A stretch of 45,898 bases of DNA, taken from positions 1 through 45,898 of the forward strand of contig NW_022985587.1 of assembly GCF_010093815.1 (NCBI RefSeq). The letters run 5' to 3'. The notes under the pieces are model-generated. The model was not told where the DNA came from. It saw nothing but the letters and a program-made list of their open reading frames with translations, and made no database searches. This DNA is from Pseudovirgaria hyperparasitica (Eukaryota; Ascomycota; Dothideomycetes; Acrospermales; Acrospermaceae). A program made the translations under genes and the position numbers. Shown in pieces: positions 19,514 to 28,237 of the stretch (its first letter is position 1; every line of letters starts with the position of its first letter).

Positions 19514-20584
19514 TCAGGCGCATCGCCCAGTGCGCCTCAGACACCATGGCGACCGCGTGGCCCCAGGAAATGGTTGGGGTCTTCCCCCACTGCTGGGACG
19601 ATTAGACGAGTGATGGTCACTGCCGGCATGCGTGCCAACCGGGGGCAGCTGAGGACCTGGCTCCGTGGTATGAGGATAGTGATGCGGGGCCGGATACGAA
19701 GTCTGCGGGGCTCTTGTCGTGAAGCTGTGGGGATATGACTGACTGCTGGGATGATGGTGCTGCGGTGCAGGTGGTACCTGAGAGTTGCTGATGGGAGGAG
19801 GAACACGATCTAGATGAGTGGGTGGTGGGCCGACGTGTGGTAAATAGGCGTGGTGGATTGCGTAAGTTCCATGGGGTGTCGCAGATGGCGTTGGCGGCCA
19901 ACCGGGCTGCTGCGGAATGTATGTCGGGCCCATGGGAGCACGTTGATACGGCGACCCAGCATTGGGCTGAGGTGATCCTGCGGAGAAGCCAGGTGATGCC
20001 ATAGGAGCGCGTGTCACTGTTGGCATATTGACTTGTGGGTCATTCACAGTAGACTCCGGATACATGTTTTTCGGCGGGCGTATGTGCCTGAGGTTTGGAT
20101 CCGTCGATGGTTGTAAGAGATTTGAAGCAGATGGTGAAGATCGGGCATAGTAGCTGATGAGGCGCAGGTGTTGGCCACTCGATGTGGTTATGCTGAACGA
20201 TTGTTTCATGAGTCCGTCTGGCTTATGCCGGTATCCATCAGGTCCCCCCCCCTCTGAGTCGCCGCTTCTTGCATCAACCTTTGGACTTGGTTTCTTCTGG
20301 GGCTGCGGTACTGTAGCGTATCCATTTCCTCCTCTCTTGCCCTCCATTTCACGATAAGTGAAGAAGCTCCTCGAAACTCTGCTAACGCTCCAGGATTTCC
20401 CGTCTGTCCACCGACGCATGCCAGCTTCTCGCTCATCCCAGACGAACACCGACCCTGACTTGATCTGTTACCTCTCTTTTTCGGACAATCTCCGCTGGAC
20501 ACGAGGCAGAAGTCCGATTCGACATGCTTCGAAGAGAATGATGGCGTCTGCGAGAGTCTTGACGTGGCCGTTGTAAGTCTCCAT
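19514..20584 (-). pseudogene. Gti1/Pac2-family transcription regulator with one nonsense codon
   Basis: ATG at 20584 reads METYNGHVKTLADAIILFEA and LLPRVQRRLSEKER, then TAA at 20468-20470 (codon 39). In the same frame it continues QIKSGSVFVWDEREAGMRRW, TDGKSWSVSRVSRSFFTYRE and GLMKQSFSITTSSGQHLRLI. These are the hallmark segments of the Gti1/Pac2 (Wor1/Ryp1/Sge1-like) DNA-binding family, whose members control morphology and virulence programmes (family knowledge). The region after residue 145 is Pro/His/Ser-rich and disordered. The frame stops at 19514. Family members have Gln at the stop position, so CAA to TAA is the simplest lesion and fits RIP. Reading the 17 bases GTAACAGATCAAGTCAG as an intron would restore a frame but is implausibly short. 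The C-terminus (LRRTGRCA) may be truncated. The rest is free of stops, so inactivation is recent or incomplete. Confidence 0.85.
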
Positions 20585-20991
20585 TTGAAAAGTGGTACGC
20601 GTGCGGCGCGTCGACCGGGAGGACGGTTACAGAGGCTCTGCGCAAGTTGTAGTGTTAACAGGCGTGGGAGTTCTTGAGTAGGGTGTGAGAATGCTGGAAG
20701 CTGAGATGAATGGAGCACAGTAGGATCGATATGACAGAGACTGCGTTTCGATGTTTGGGGCAACTTCGACTGCGTAGTGCGGGCGGTAAAGAAGACGGTT
20801 CGTAGCTGGGTATGTGAAGGGCGGAGAAAAGGTAATGGGAAAAGCCGTGCAATGGTTACCTACCGGCCAGGAAGCTATATGACTAAGCCGATAGAGAAGA
20901 CATTGTGGTGTATTTATTGGTTATGGCGGCGCAGTACGAGTAAAGTTGTCCCACTGCTCTTTAACACAACGGAGGAGTGAAACCCAGTGTT
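20585..20991. other. Upstream region of the Gti1/Pac2 locus
   Basis: Not RIP-like in composition. A pyrimidine-rich minus-strand leader probably lies here. A 65-codon frame at 20655-20852 lacks motifs. Confidence 0.4.
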
Positions 20992-21324
20992 TTCGTTAGG
21001 CGTTGGTATGTTGGCGCAAGCGGATTCATCGATAGCAGTTTTGGTTCTAGGCCGGTGAAGAGCAGGAAGTGTTCCCTTGAGGGCTTTCTGGAAGGCCGCC
21101 AGCAGCGCAGCTCAATCAAACACCCCGCGCTCCAGCCTTTTGTTGCCGACTTCAATCGTCGCCAGGAGGTTGAACAGGAGCGCCAAGTCACCCAGGAGAT
21201 GCAGGAGGTGCGGCAGGTTCAAGCACCGGGGCATGCCACGGCATTAATTTCGTCACGGTATGGTATCCACTCTTGCGTCCCCCAAACGGGGAAAGCAGTC
21301 TCTGCGGGTAGGCTGGGGGTGTAG
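20992..21324 (+). pseudogene. Fragment resembling a large DUF3638-type ATPase/helicase-like protein
   Basis: An open stretch reads HPALQPFVADFNRRQEVEQE followed by RQVTQEMQEVRQVQAPGHAT. A run of EQER/EVRQVQ just before a Pro-containing linker is typical of the middle of large ascomycete proteins with DUF3638/DUF3645 domains (from memory of the family). There is no start codon, and homology appears lost after about 21230. It would be an isolated internal fragment. A paralogous coiled-coil protein is the alternative. Confidence 0.3.
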
Positions 21325-22205
21325 TTCTCTGCTAGAGAATTCCACGGGGGTCGTGAAATGCTTTCCAGCTGGTGAACGGAGTCGACCCCCTCGAGATTGG
21401 CACCAGGCTTGGCCGCAAAGCCCCCCAGCATCGTAAAACTACCCTTATCATACTCATTCTCCCTTCGTTATGAAGCTCCTCACAGCACATGAAAATTGTC
21501 CTACATTATTACCCTCATGTCTCCATCTAATCATGAGAAGCAACCAAAACCACAAATCGACAGTACGGTCTCAGGGCGTCAGGCCGTCTGATGGCAAAGG
21601 GGACTTGGACCTACAAGCAAACTGATGTCGGTCAGCAAGCAGGTACATGGTGATTTCTGTCCACTCATCTACGGTGACGACGTTGTATTGTTTCTCATGC
21701 TTAACTTTCAATTATGGTCATGGTACGTACGCCTTTGGAGAAAGAACCGTAAAGTGCTGCCCTCGCTATTCATGATCAAAAGTACCAAACAGATAAGCAA
21801 TATTCCGCACATATATCCCCAAGATTGTGGCTTCACAACTCTGCGACTGTACGCCGTATTCGAAATTTCCTCGGCGACAGGCTCAAGGTGCTTTGGGGAG
21901 AGTCACTGCCATTTCCAACCACGTTTTCCCAAACTGGGCACCAAAATCTAATTGAAGCATGTTTAGAGACTTCAAGACTTATTCCAGCCAAGATCAAATT
22001 GAAAGTCCTCGACTATATATCACGGCAAATAACACCCTGGACCCCGGCTTTTCTCCGCTGCGAACTTGCTTTACAACGCAGTCGTGTACAACGAGGCCTA
22101 GGGAAGATTGCCCTTTCAGAAAAGGCTATAGAGCAAGTTTCCGTCCCAGAAGACACGATTATGAGGACAACGCTGTACGGCATGCTCAAGCGCTGAAAAT
22201 GCTAT
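21325..22205. other. Decayed region, one unassigned frame
   Basis: A frame at 21825-22196 (SRLIPAKIKLKVLDYISRQI) has a protein-like mix but no recognised domain, and a second frame overlaps it. Nothing else is supported. Confidence 0.3.
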
Positions 22206-22335
22206 ATCGGTGGGCGGAAGACCATAGAGAGCAACGCTAGTCTGTCTCTGTTCGTACATAATCTCCACAGGGTTCTCTATGGCGATTCCCCATATTTGAG
22301 AACCATCAATTCAATGAAGTTGGTAAGCAAGTAAT
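22206..22335 (+). pseudogene. Fragment of the chitinase gene (exon 2 end plus intron donor)
   Basis: This 130-bp piece is nearly the same as 31216-31345 within the GH18 chitinase: GGCGGAAGACCATAGAGAGC through CACATAATCTCCACAG to TTGGTAAGCAAGT. It runs across the exon 2/intron 2 boundary, so it was copied from DNA, not from spliced RNA. A single-base loss (GCGATTCCCC for GCGATTTCCCC) breaks the frame. Confidence 0.9.
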
Positions 22336-22592
22336 GCTAATACGCTCCGGAGTGGAGTGTCACTCCGCCACTCCGGATCGATTGGAGCGACGCTCTGGAG
22401 TATATCAGGCCCGGTATTGTGTGGCAAGTATCGTATCCCGGGCCGACCTTCTGAAGGCGTTTTCGGAGTAGTCTTTCCTGGCTCCTCGTCTCCTGAACTG
22501 GCTTCAATGTCATATTGATTGGACCAGGCGTGACTAGAAACAGTGTGGTTTGTTGGTTGTGCTTCGCACACTGCTTTATCTCGCCAATTCAC
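22311..22592 (-). CDS. Unassigned reading frame (weak)
   Basis: A 93-codon minus frame without an ATG at its 5' end reads NQYDIEASSGDEEPGKTTPK and ends AYQLH. The acidic, Pro-containing composition is plausible for a real protein. It abuts the chitinase fragment and may be part of the same chimeric block. Confidence 0.2.
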   Translation of the reverse strand: MNWRDKAVCEAQPTNHTVSSHAWSNQYDIEASSGDEEPGKTTPKTPSEGRPGIRYLPHNTGPDILQSVAPIDPEWRSDTPLRSVLALLAYQLH

Positions 22593-22680
22593 TAGTTACA
22601 TTCAAAGAGGACTGTAAGGATGATAAGCGCCGCATTGTATTTCTCTTGATCGATATTAATACCTCGTCTCTGTGTGCTCT

Positions 22681-23004
22681 TTAATCTCGCGGCCTCGGCG
22701 TCCTCCTTGCTCTCTTCGCCGTCGGCTGCCCCTTGAGTGGGTTAGAGCCCTGTCTGCTCCGCTTCTGGCGTGCTGTTACTTTACCCGAACAGAAGCTGCG
22801 TTGTATTGGGACGCTCTTCAGCCAGGGTAAAGCTGCTCTTGGCAACAGTGTGGTGCCAAGAGCGGCCTCACCCCGGCCCAGGGCACTCTCAGTGCATCTA
22901 ACTGTTTCTTTCCCAATGCGATCATTCACCAGAACGTGTCTGCCGTAATAGGACTCGCCGCTTGCCTTCTCTCTCGGACACACATACTCAGTAACCACAA
23001 GCAT
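22681..23004 (-). CDS. Small duplicated ORF, extended copy
   Basis: ATG at 23004 starts MLVVTEYVCPREKASGESYY, the same N-terminus as the 38-codon frame at 4553. This copy runs on for 107 codons through the palindrome and ends in basic residues (KRARRTPRPRD). The extension crosses the block edge and is probably fortuitous. Function is unknown. Confidence 0.25.
   Translation of the reverse strand: MLVVTEYVCPREKASGESYYGRHVLVNDRIGKETVRCTESALGRGEAALGTTLLPRAALPWLKSVPIQRSFCSGKVTARQKRSRQGSNPLKGQPTAKRARRTPRPRD
22832..22866. repeat. 35-nt palindrome, copy 3
   Basis: GCTGCTCTTGGCAACA, GTG, TGGTGCCAAGAGCGGC. It has the same size and arrangement as the other three copies, with two arm mismatches. It lies at the end of the block shared (inverted) with 4195-4760. 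Confidence 0.85.
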
Positions 23005-23167
23005 TTAGGGGATACAAGAGGGCACAATGATAGATAGGTGCATTATTGGTCAATGGTCTTCCTCCACCACCCCTGACAGGGTGACGCAGTATACCAGCGG
23101 CTGGTGTGCGACAAAGCGGCACGGGCAGCTTCATTCATGCATTGCTCTGGCGGGCTAATTACCGACC

Positions 23168-23473
23168 ATGGTATACGAGATCAAAAGCAAGTCGTCGCGT
23201 TCGCGGCTGCCTTCCGACCTTGTTTCCTTTGAGGGTCCCGGGGCATCGAGTGGCTTGTATGCATACCGTGAAAATCATGACGAGTCAGAAAAGAAGCAAA
23301 ACGCTGCTTCGCTGATCGGATGCTGCAAGCGTATGGACTATCCTCACCGTCCAGGTTCCTGCAAAGCTCGTGGCTGCGGCGCAGTAACAGATCGAAGGCT
23401 TACGATTATCCGTATTGAATTAGATTCAGACGATATATCTACGACACTACTTCCAAGAAATGATGCGGCCTGA
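23168..23473 (+). pseudogene. Second copy of the kinase-like gene N-terminus
   Basis: ATG at 23168 reads MVYEIKSKSSRSRLPSDLVS and FEGPGASSGLYAYRE, matching the start region of the 3.3-4.3 kb pseudogene without the one-base deletion seen there. After about 23300 the sequence diverges to unrelated codons (GCCKRMDYPHRPGSCKARGC) and ends at TGA 23471-23473. The kinase lobes are absent. Either this is a chimera or the divergent part belongs to a different paralogue. Confidence 0.7.
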
Positions 23474-23739
23474 AGCTCCAGATCAGAGCTGCTAGTTTCT
23501 AACACACGACTTGATTCTTTTCACTTTTCACTCCTCAACTTTTGTTCCTGGTGCACGACCCTCTCATCTTTGCAGTTATCCACATAATGTTCTACGATCA
23601 TGCGGCCGCACGGTATGTCTCATACCAGGAAAGGCTGACAAACTTTTGCTTCAATTGGGGATTACCGAGCCCACGCTGGTATCGATGCTCCGAACAGCGC
23701 GGTATGCTGCCTTTCATCTGCAAAAGAATCCATAGTGAT
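23474..23739. other. No supported gene
   Basis: Overlapping frames on both strands. Minus-strand codons continue weakly from the hydrolase-like fragment but are interrupted by stops. Confidence 0.35.
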
Positions 23740-24118
23740 CCACAATCTGACACACCAACTTTTAGGAAGACGCACAGCTTGGTCGAGTCTTGTAGGTATC
23801 GGTCGATTTGCATTCTCATGTCGTTTCTGGTTTGATGTCAACTATATCAAAAATGCTGACGATGACGCTGCTGAGTTGGCTTTGGGGTACCTTGAAAGTA
23901 GGTGCCAGTTCTGGCGTAGGTCATCGCAGAGGCGGTTCAGAATCTTAGTAGGATATAGCAGAACATCTTACAGTGTCTTTCTGTTTACACGCACATAGCT
24001 GCCGTACATCGTCTGCAAGACTGCCTGAGTGACTTCTGCCGTGTTAGAATGCCTAATCCCAGAGCCGTAGCCGAAGCTCAGGATTCGACTTTTTGGAATA
24101 TCCTTGGACAGGAACTCC
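23740..24118 (-). pseudogene. Fragment like the hydrolase-type N-domain of NLR proteins
   Basis: In one minus frame: FLSKDIPKSRILSFGYGSGI, then VTQAVLQTMYGSYVRVNRKT, TAA, and YPTKILNRLCDDLRQNW. The DIPxxRILxFGY signature and a downstream helix with a DDLR-type end resemble the alpha/beta-hydrolase-like N-domains of fungal NACHT proteins (family knowledge). A shorter version at 40690-40776 lacks about 115 bases between SF and YPT/LLR. The fragment is fused, out of frame, to the NLR N-terminal piece at about 24117. Confidence 0.5.
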
Positions 24119-24771
24119 AGTATCTTCCTGTCTTGCACTTATGATATCGGATTGTTGTGCGGGATAGTTGGGTGTTGATATCCATTCCGTCAAAGAATCC
24201 ACTTGTCTCTTCTCCTCAACGCTCCAAAACGCGTCTGTGTTTTGCTTGACCGCCTGGGTGTCATTTTGCACTGTATGAATGCCAGTCTTGAGAGCCTGAG
24301 ATAGCTTGCTAAACTGGTTAGTATTTTATGTTCGGTCTTCGACGGAAGTACAAAAACGTACAGGTGGTCCAGCTCCAGTACGATCTGCACAAGAGTCTTC
24401 AAGCGCTCTATCCTCAGAAGAATGCTTTCGATTTCCTCCTTCTTTAACTTCCACATAATGGTCTGCCCAAGTTTGGTGATCCCACTCTCATTTGTCATGC
24501 TGCCTTGAAGCTCTTCAAGCGCTTGTTTGTATCGATCGAGGGGGCCATTACTCGCGCTGAGGGCGTTGATAGACCGATACCAAGGCTCATCATAGCCTCC
24601 GCCTTGTAGTCGAAACCTCAGGTGGATGAGCAAGGTGGACAAGTTCGACAGCTCAAGAGTACACCGTTCGCGGTCCGTCGAAGCGCCCTTCGGGTTGGTA
24701 AGCAATGAGAGCACCTTTGTTGTTAGCTGTGGGATAGTGATAACGCCGGCTGTAACGCTGAGAGAATCCAT
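24053..24771 (-). pseudogene. N-terminal part of an NLR-like (STAND) protein
   Basis: ATG at 24771 starts MDSLSVTAGVITIPQL. Helical segments follow (SNLSTLLIHLRFRL, SASNGPLDRYKQALEEL, ESILLRIERLKTLVQIVLEL). A 53-base intron at 24309-24361 has a GTACGT donor, a CTAAC branch site and a TAG acceptor. It joins LELDHL to KLSQALKTGIHTVQNDTQAV, and exon 2 ends near WISTPNYPAQQSDIISARQE. This is the typical N-terminal helical domain of fungal NACHT/ankyrin receptors that act in non-self recognition; the NACHT and repeat domains that should follow are absent. After RQEDTG the sequence joins the hydrolase-like fragment, and the frame ends at TAG 24053-24055. This is an inactive chimera or remnant. The ankyrin piece at 43.0 kb could come from the same class of gene. 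Confidence 0.75.
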
Positions 24772-25152
24772 CGTGAAGATTGTGAACGTCGGAGAATGAG
24801 CATTTAGACGCCATGGCATATCCCTCAGAGAAAGCCATGTTAATTAACAGCAGCAACGCTAAGAATGTGTCACAAGGGGTGCAACGCACTCGTTGAGGTG
24901 GTACAGCTCTTGGCAGCCTTACGCTGAATCAGCCTGCTGTCGAAATCTTACGGGGTTGGTCGCATAAGCCTAATGAAGTTCTAGGAAGGGCAATCACAGG
25001 ATTTATTTTGTACGTAGGTGTGAGGGTCAGTCATCTCAGTCAGACAGACGCTACCAACTTCATCGAGCTTGAATATCCACTCACTACAAGATAAAACTAT
25101 ACGTTTAACTATACCGGCCTGACTTTCTTACGCCGGGCCATCATTCCAGTAC
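24772..25152. other. Upstream region, no supported gene
   Basis: Likely 5' region of the NLR-like remnant. No coding frame with motifs. Confidence 0.35.
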
Positions 25153-25852
25153 TTGTGCCCGAGGATCTCTGACGCCATTATTACGAAAGTCGAAAGCGCT
25201 GCAGGAATCGAGACCGTCGATGGTATGGCTCAGGCTATTGAACAGATTCTTCCAAAGAATTTGACAGTTAGTACGAAGCGGTACTGCGTTGGTTACGAAG
25301 CTGAACTTAAGTGCGATAATCTGCCCATCAAGCCATCATCGATCGTACCGACAGACTCAACAGGCATTATACAGGCGATAAGCCCAGTATTAGACGAAGT
25401 CTTCGGCCAAATGTCTAAATTGTCTTAGCTGTCGCGATTGGACAGCCAAAAAGCGACGTAAGTTAAAGCGAGATTGGCTTATGTGGTTAACGTGGGCAAT
25501 TGGCTTACCTGCAGTATGTTTTATTCTTTTCTGTACAATAGTCGGTGCATTAAGCAGCGCAGCTTCTGTCGTTCGTATACTTCCGTCGACTCCCTGGATG
25601 AAGTTTAATCTTGGTCCATTGAGGGACTATGGAATAGCAGGGCTAATCTCCCTCTCCCTCTCCGGCACTTGCCAGCTTGGTGCACCAAGGCACATCGCTT
25701 CTGTACAGCCCGGTAGACGATGGCGTCACGACACGTTATGCGAGACTGCCGTACTTAGCGGCTCGAAGAATTCATTCGTCAGCGGTGTCCACATCTCCTC
25801 GAAGAGCAGCGACTACGAGCATCTTGACCGGGTTCTTAGTTGGTGTTCTTAA
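25153..25852 (+). pseudogene. Relic of a fungal membrane protein, unassigned
   Basis: The first frame (to TAG 25426-25428) reads VESAAGIETVDGMAQAIEQI, then LTVSTKRYCVGYEAELKC and SPVLDEVFGQMSKL. The CxGY...KC pair is consistent with an extracellular, disulfide-bonded part. A second frame from ATG 25481 starts with a hydrophobic segment (WAIGLPAVCFILFCTIVGAL) that could be a transmembrane helix. Ascomycete hypothetical proteins with this order (Cys pair, LP motif, then membrane helix) exist to my recollection. The two frames do not connect without a shift. No role is proposed. Confidence 0.35.
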
Positions 25853-25920
25853 ATCCAGGAGCCGGAAGCTGTCCCGCGAATATGCCGCTTGGCCCAACAG
25901 AGTTACTATCAGATAGTTCA

Positions 25921-26990
25921 CAGTGTCATCATGCTGAGCCGTCTAATACTGAGCCGTTAAATCCACTAAGTCGCCGCCTGGTATCGGCTAAACTGGTAGG
26001 CCATGGATACTGAGCCATGGAATCGCAAGGACCTTACGCACAACGCACAGGCTATCCTTGCTCAACGGTTCACGCAGCGGCTCGCAGACCCATATCTTAC
26101 TAGGCAGGAGAGTGAAGAGCTTCCTGCGCGCTCTCATCACTGCAAGGTATAATGCAGTTTATCGTCGAAATGCCACGCAGCGTTTCAATCTGGGAACTTC
26201 GGTGGAGTAAAGCGTGACAAAGTTGATTGACAGTCCTGTCTAGTCCAGCTAAGTAAGACCTGAGCAATATATATTTAGTCTGATCAGCTTGATTTAGTCC
26301 GTGTTCCCATTCATTGCTCTCACTCCGAGGCAAGTGGCTGCGATGAAATGTAAGTTATAGAGATGTAGCAGGAGTCCTACATATAATAGGCATGGTGACT
26401 AGAAAGAGAAACGTTTGATCATATGCCCGCCAGGTACAAAGATAAGGACGAATGGGAGCTTATGATGACGCAGTAATAACGGCGAGAAGATAGTAGCCCG
26501 TATTGAACTGATACTTGGCTGTTGCCATCTTCTTTCGAGTACTCGTCCTTTCCACCCAATGCTTGAACACACTTGTGATAACCTTGACTTTTCGAACATC
26601 ATCAATGAACGCCTGCCATTGCAGCCAAGCCGTGTTGAATCTGTGCACGTCTTGCGATGTGCTTGATTTCTGCAAGCTATAAACGCCAAAGGATCTGGGG
26701 TGTTCATACTCTGGACTTTCTCGTTATCAAGTATGAGCCATAAGAGAGTACCGAGTCGCAGATTTGGTAAGGCTTGTCGACAGTGCGAAGGCCAGTCTAC
26801 TTTGGGGCAGGACTTCAAGATGAAGCCTAGACAAGTCCACTTCTGAAATTCTTCGCTGGAAAGGGCAGGTGCAAGCCGATGTGGTTTCATGATCAGCTAG
26901 CGACTAGTCACCAGGCCAGCATCTCCATGGCTCGGTTTCACTCGTAACGATATCAGCGCTCAATAGTGTAGTGGCTCAGGTCTCTTGGCT
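25921..26990. mobile_element. Shortened relative of the 37.4-41.5 kb regulator element
   Basis: The left end carries three (A/G)CTGAGCC motifs (25934, 25949, 26009), as at 37.7 kb. Next is a 120-bp piece of the homeodomain gene (GCTATCCTTGCTCAACGG to GAAGAGCTTCCTGC), continuing as in the inverted copy at 37456-37572. The right end, 26836-26990, matches 41347-41490, including the start of the minus-strand gene and a terminal GGCTCAG. The middle differs. It therefore looks like an internally deleted or rearranged 1.07-kb derivative. Confidence 0.65.
26399..26890 (-). pseudogene. Paralogue of the 41.4 kb regulator-like gene, broken
   Basis: ATG at 26890 starts MKPHRLAPALSSEEFQKWTC, close to the 41404 gene (MKLHWLAPALSSEAFQKWTC). 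It then diverges. From about 26675 a different frame looks more coding (SSTSQDVHRFNTAWLQWQAF, then FKHWVERTSTRKKMATAKYQ), so a frameshift or intron lies near 26680. No catalytic motif is seen. It is probably a decayed copy of a gene family carried by this element type. Confidence 0.45.
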
Positions 26991-27471
26991 GACAGATCTG
27001 AAGATGCTAGTAAGATGAAGGCGCTGATCATCTGGGAGAATGTAGTAACAAGGCCAACAGGACCAGAACTACCCCATTCCGATTTGCGTAACTCCAAAAC
27101 TATTCGAGACTTGCCCCCGTTCCAAGAAGTTTAAATTGGTTTAGAGAAGAGATAGGGATGATGTGAATGTATGAGCAGCAAGATCTCCGAGAGATTTCGC
27201 ACAGTCCGTCATAGATATAAAGCTCAAAGGCATCCGAAAGCCATTCCGCCAAGTTGAGGGGTTTGTAAGGCCGTTGTGGCTTTTTCTCGCCTGTTTATGA
27301 CGCTTGGAGAAGTCAGTCTCATGTATAATGTCGGACTGGGACACACACTGAGTTATAAGGACATTTGGGAGAAGTGATCTCCGTAGCAGAGATCGCGTAC
27401 GTGTGGACCAATGAAAAGGCTGACGCGATATGTCTGGCTTACCTGCTGCGTCTGATGTGCTCCTAAACGGC
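26991..27471. other. No supported gene
   Basis: A 164-codon minus frame (27141-27635) overlaps the better plus-strand coding signal and is Ser/Arg-biased; I regard it as a shadow. Confidence 0.35.
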
Positions 27472-28085
27472 CCCTTCGTGCTTACGGGAGAAGTAATGAA
27501 GAGCTCAATGAGGATGGCGACTTGCAAGTTCCTAGCATGGTCACCTACACTCCTACCCAGGCAGATCATATTCATGATAGGGATGACCACAACGAGAATA
27601 TATGGACTGCTAATGGAGTTGTCTCTTTTAAGCACGGCTTCACGAGGTCGGGACCCATGCAGCTCGACAGGAATGCAGAACTAATTAGGCCTCCGAATGT
27701 TTTACCCAACCCAGTCATGACTGGGGATGCATCGACCACTCCTCGAGTCCACTAAGAAGAGCAGCCACTCCAGCAACATCCCGACTACCAAGAAGATCAT
27801 CATTCGTAATTATACCGTATGTCCGCCGTGAATGGAGCTCGTCACCTGAATCCAACTCACATATCAATGCAGGTCATTGTCTGCAACACAGACATGCTCC
27901 TTTCGCAAACCGATGTCTTTGTACAGGAGCCAGGCAAAGGACACATCGTGCCAGGTGCAAAGCCAGTGGTATTGATTGCCGAAAATAGACAGACCAGAAT
28001 GAATGCACGTAAAGAAGGGCTCACTTCGGTTTCCAGCGCGATTATACGAAAGCTTCTGTCATCACAGGTGAAAAGACCCGGATGA
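27472..28085 (+). pseudogene. Unassigned coding relic with two in-frame TAA codons
   Basis: A single frame reads RAYGRSNEELNEDGDLQVPS, then THTPTQADHIHDRD-like codons, then FKHGFTRSGPMQLDRNAELI, and stops at TAA 27753-27755. It continues EEQPLQQHPDYQEDHH to a second TAA. From ATG 27819 it goes through VQEPGKGHIVPGAKPVVLIA to the end at 28085. Both stops fit CAA to TAA, as in RIP, and lie in Gln/His-rich surroundings. No domain is recognised. It lies directly left of the 60-bp repeat that bounds the reductase/chitinase segment. Confidence 0.35.
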
Positions 28086-28098
28086 TAGAGGAAAAATG

Positions 28099-28158
28099 AA
28101 TGAAGCTCTTCCCTCCTTGGCATGACTCTCTCTATCTTTTACATGAAGGTGTCATCTG
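28099..28158 (+). repeat. 60-bp direct repeat, left copy
   Basis: AATGAAGCTCTTCCCTCC through ATGAAGGTGTCATCTG matches 32504-32563 at 58 of 60 positions with no gap. The two copies bracket the ferric reductase and chitinase genes. Confidence 0.9.
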
Positions 28159-28237
28159 CCATGAACCAGTCTTCTCGCTACGTAGTCTAACTGAGAGCCT
28201 CGTAAAGAGTTGACTCTTCGCTAATATACATGTGACC

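Noticed and set aside
20454-20470. 17-base GT-AG stretch as an intron in the Gti1/Pac2 gene
   Set aside because: Far below any plausible intron length; reading through the TAA keeps the exact family sequence QIKSGSVFVWDE, so a nonsense codon is simpler.
20206-20763. 185-codon minus frame
   Set aside because: It is a shadow of the Gti1/Pac2 gene in another frame; the family motifs are in the other frame.
27141-27635. 164-codon minus frame
   Set aside because: Overlaps the better plus-strand relic and lacks any motif.
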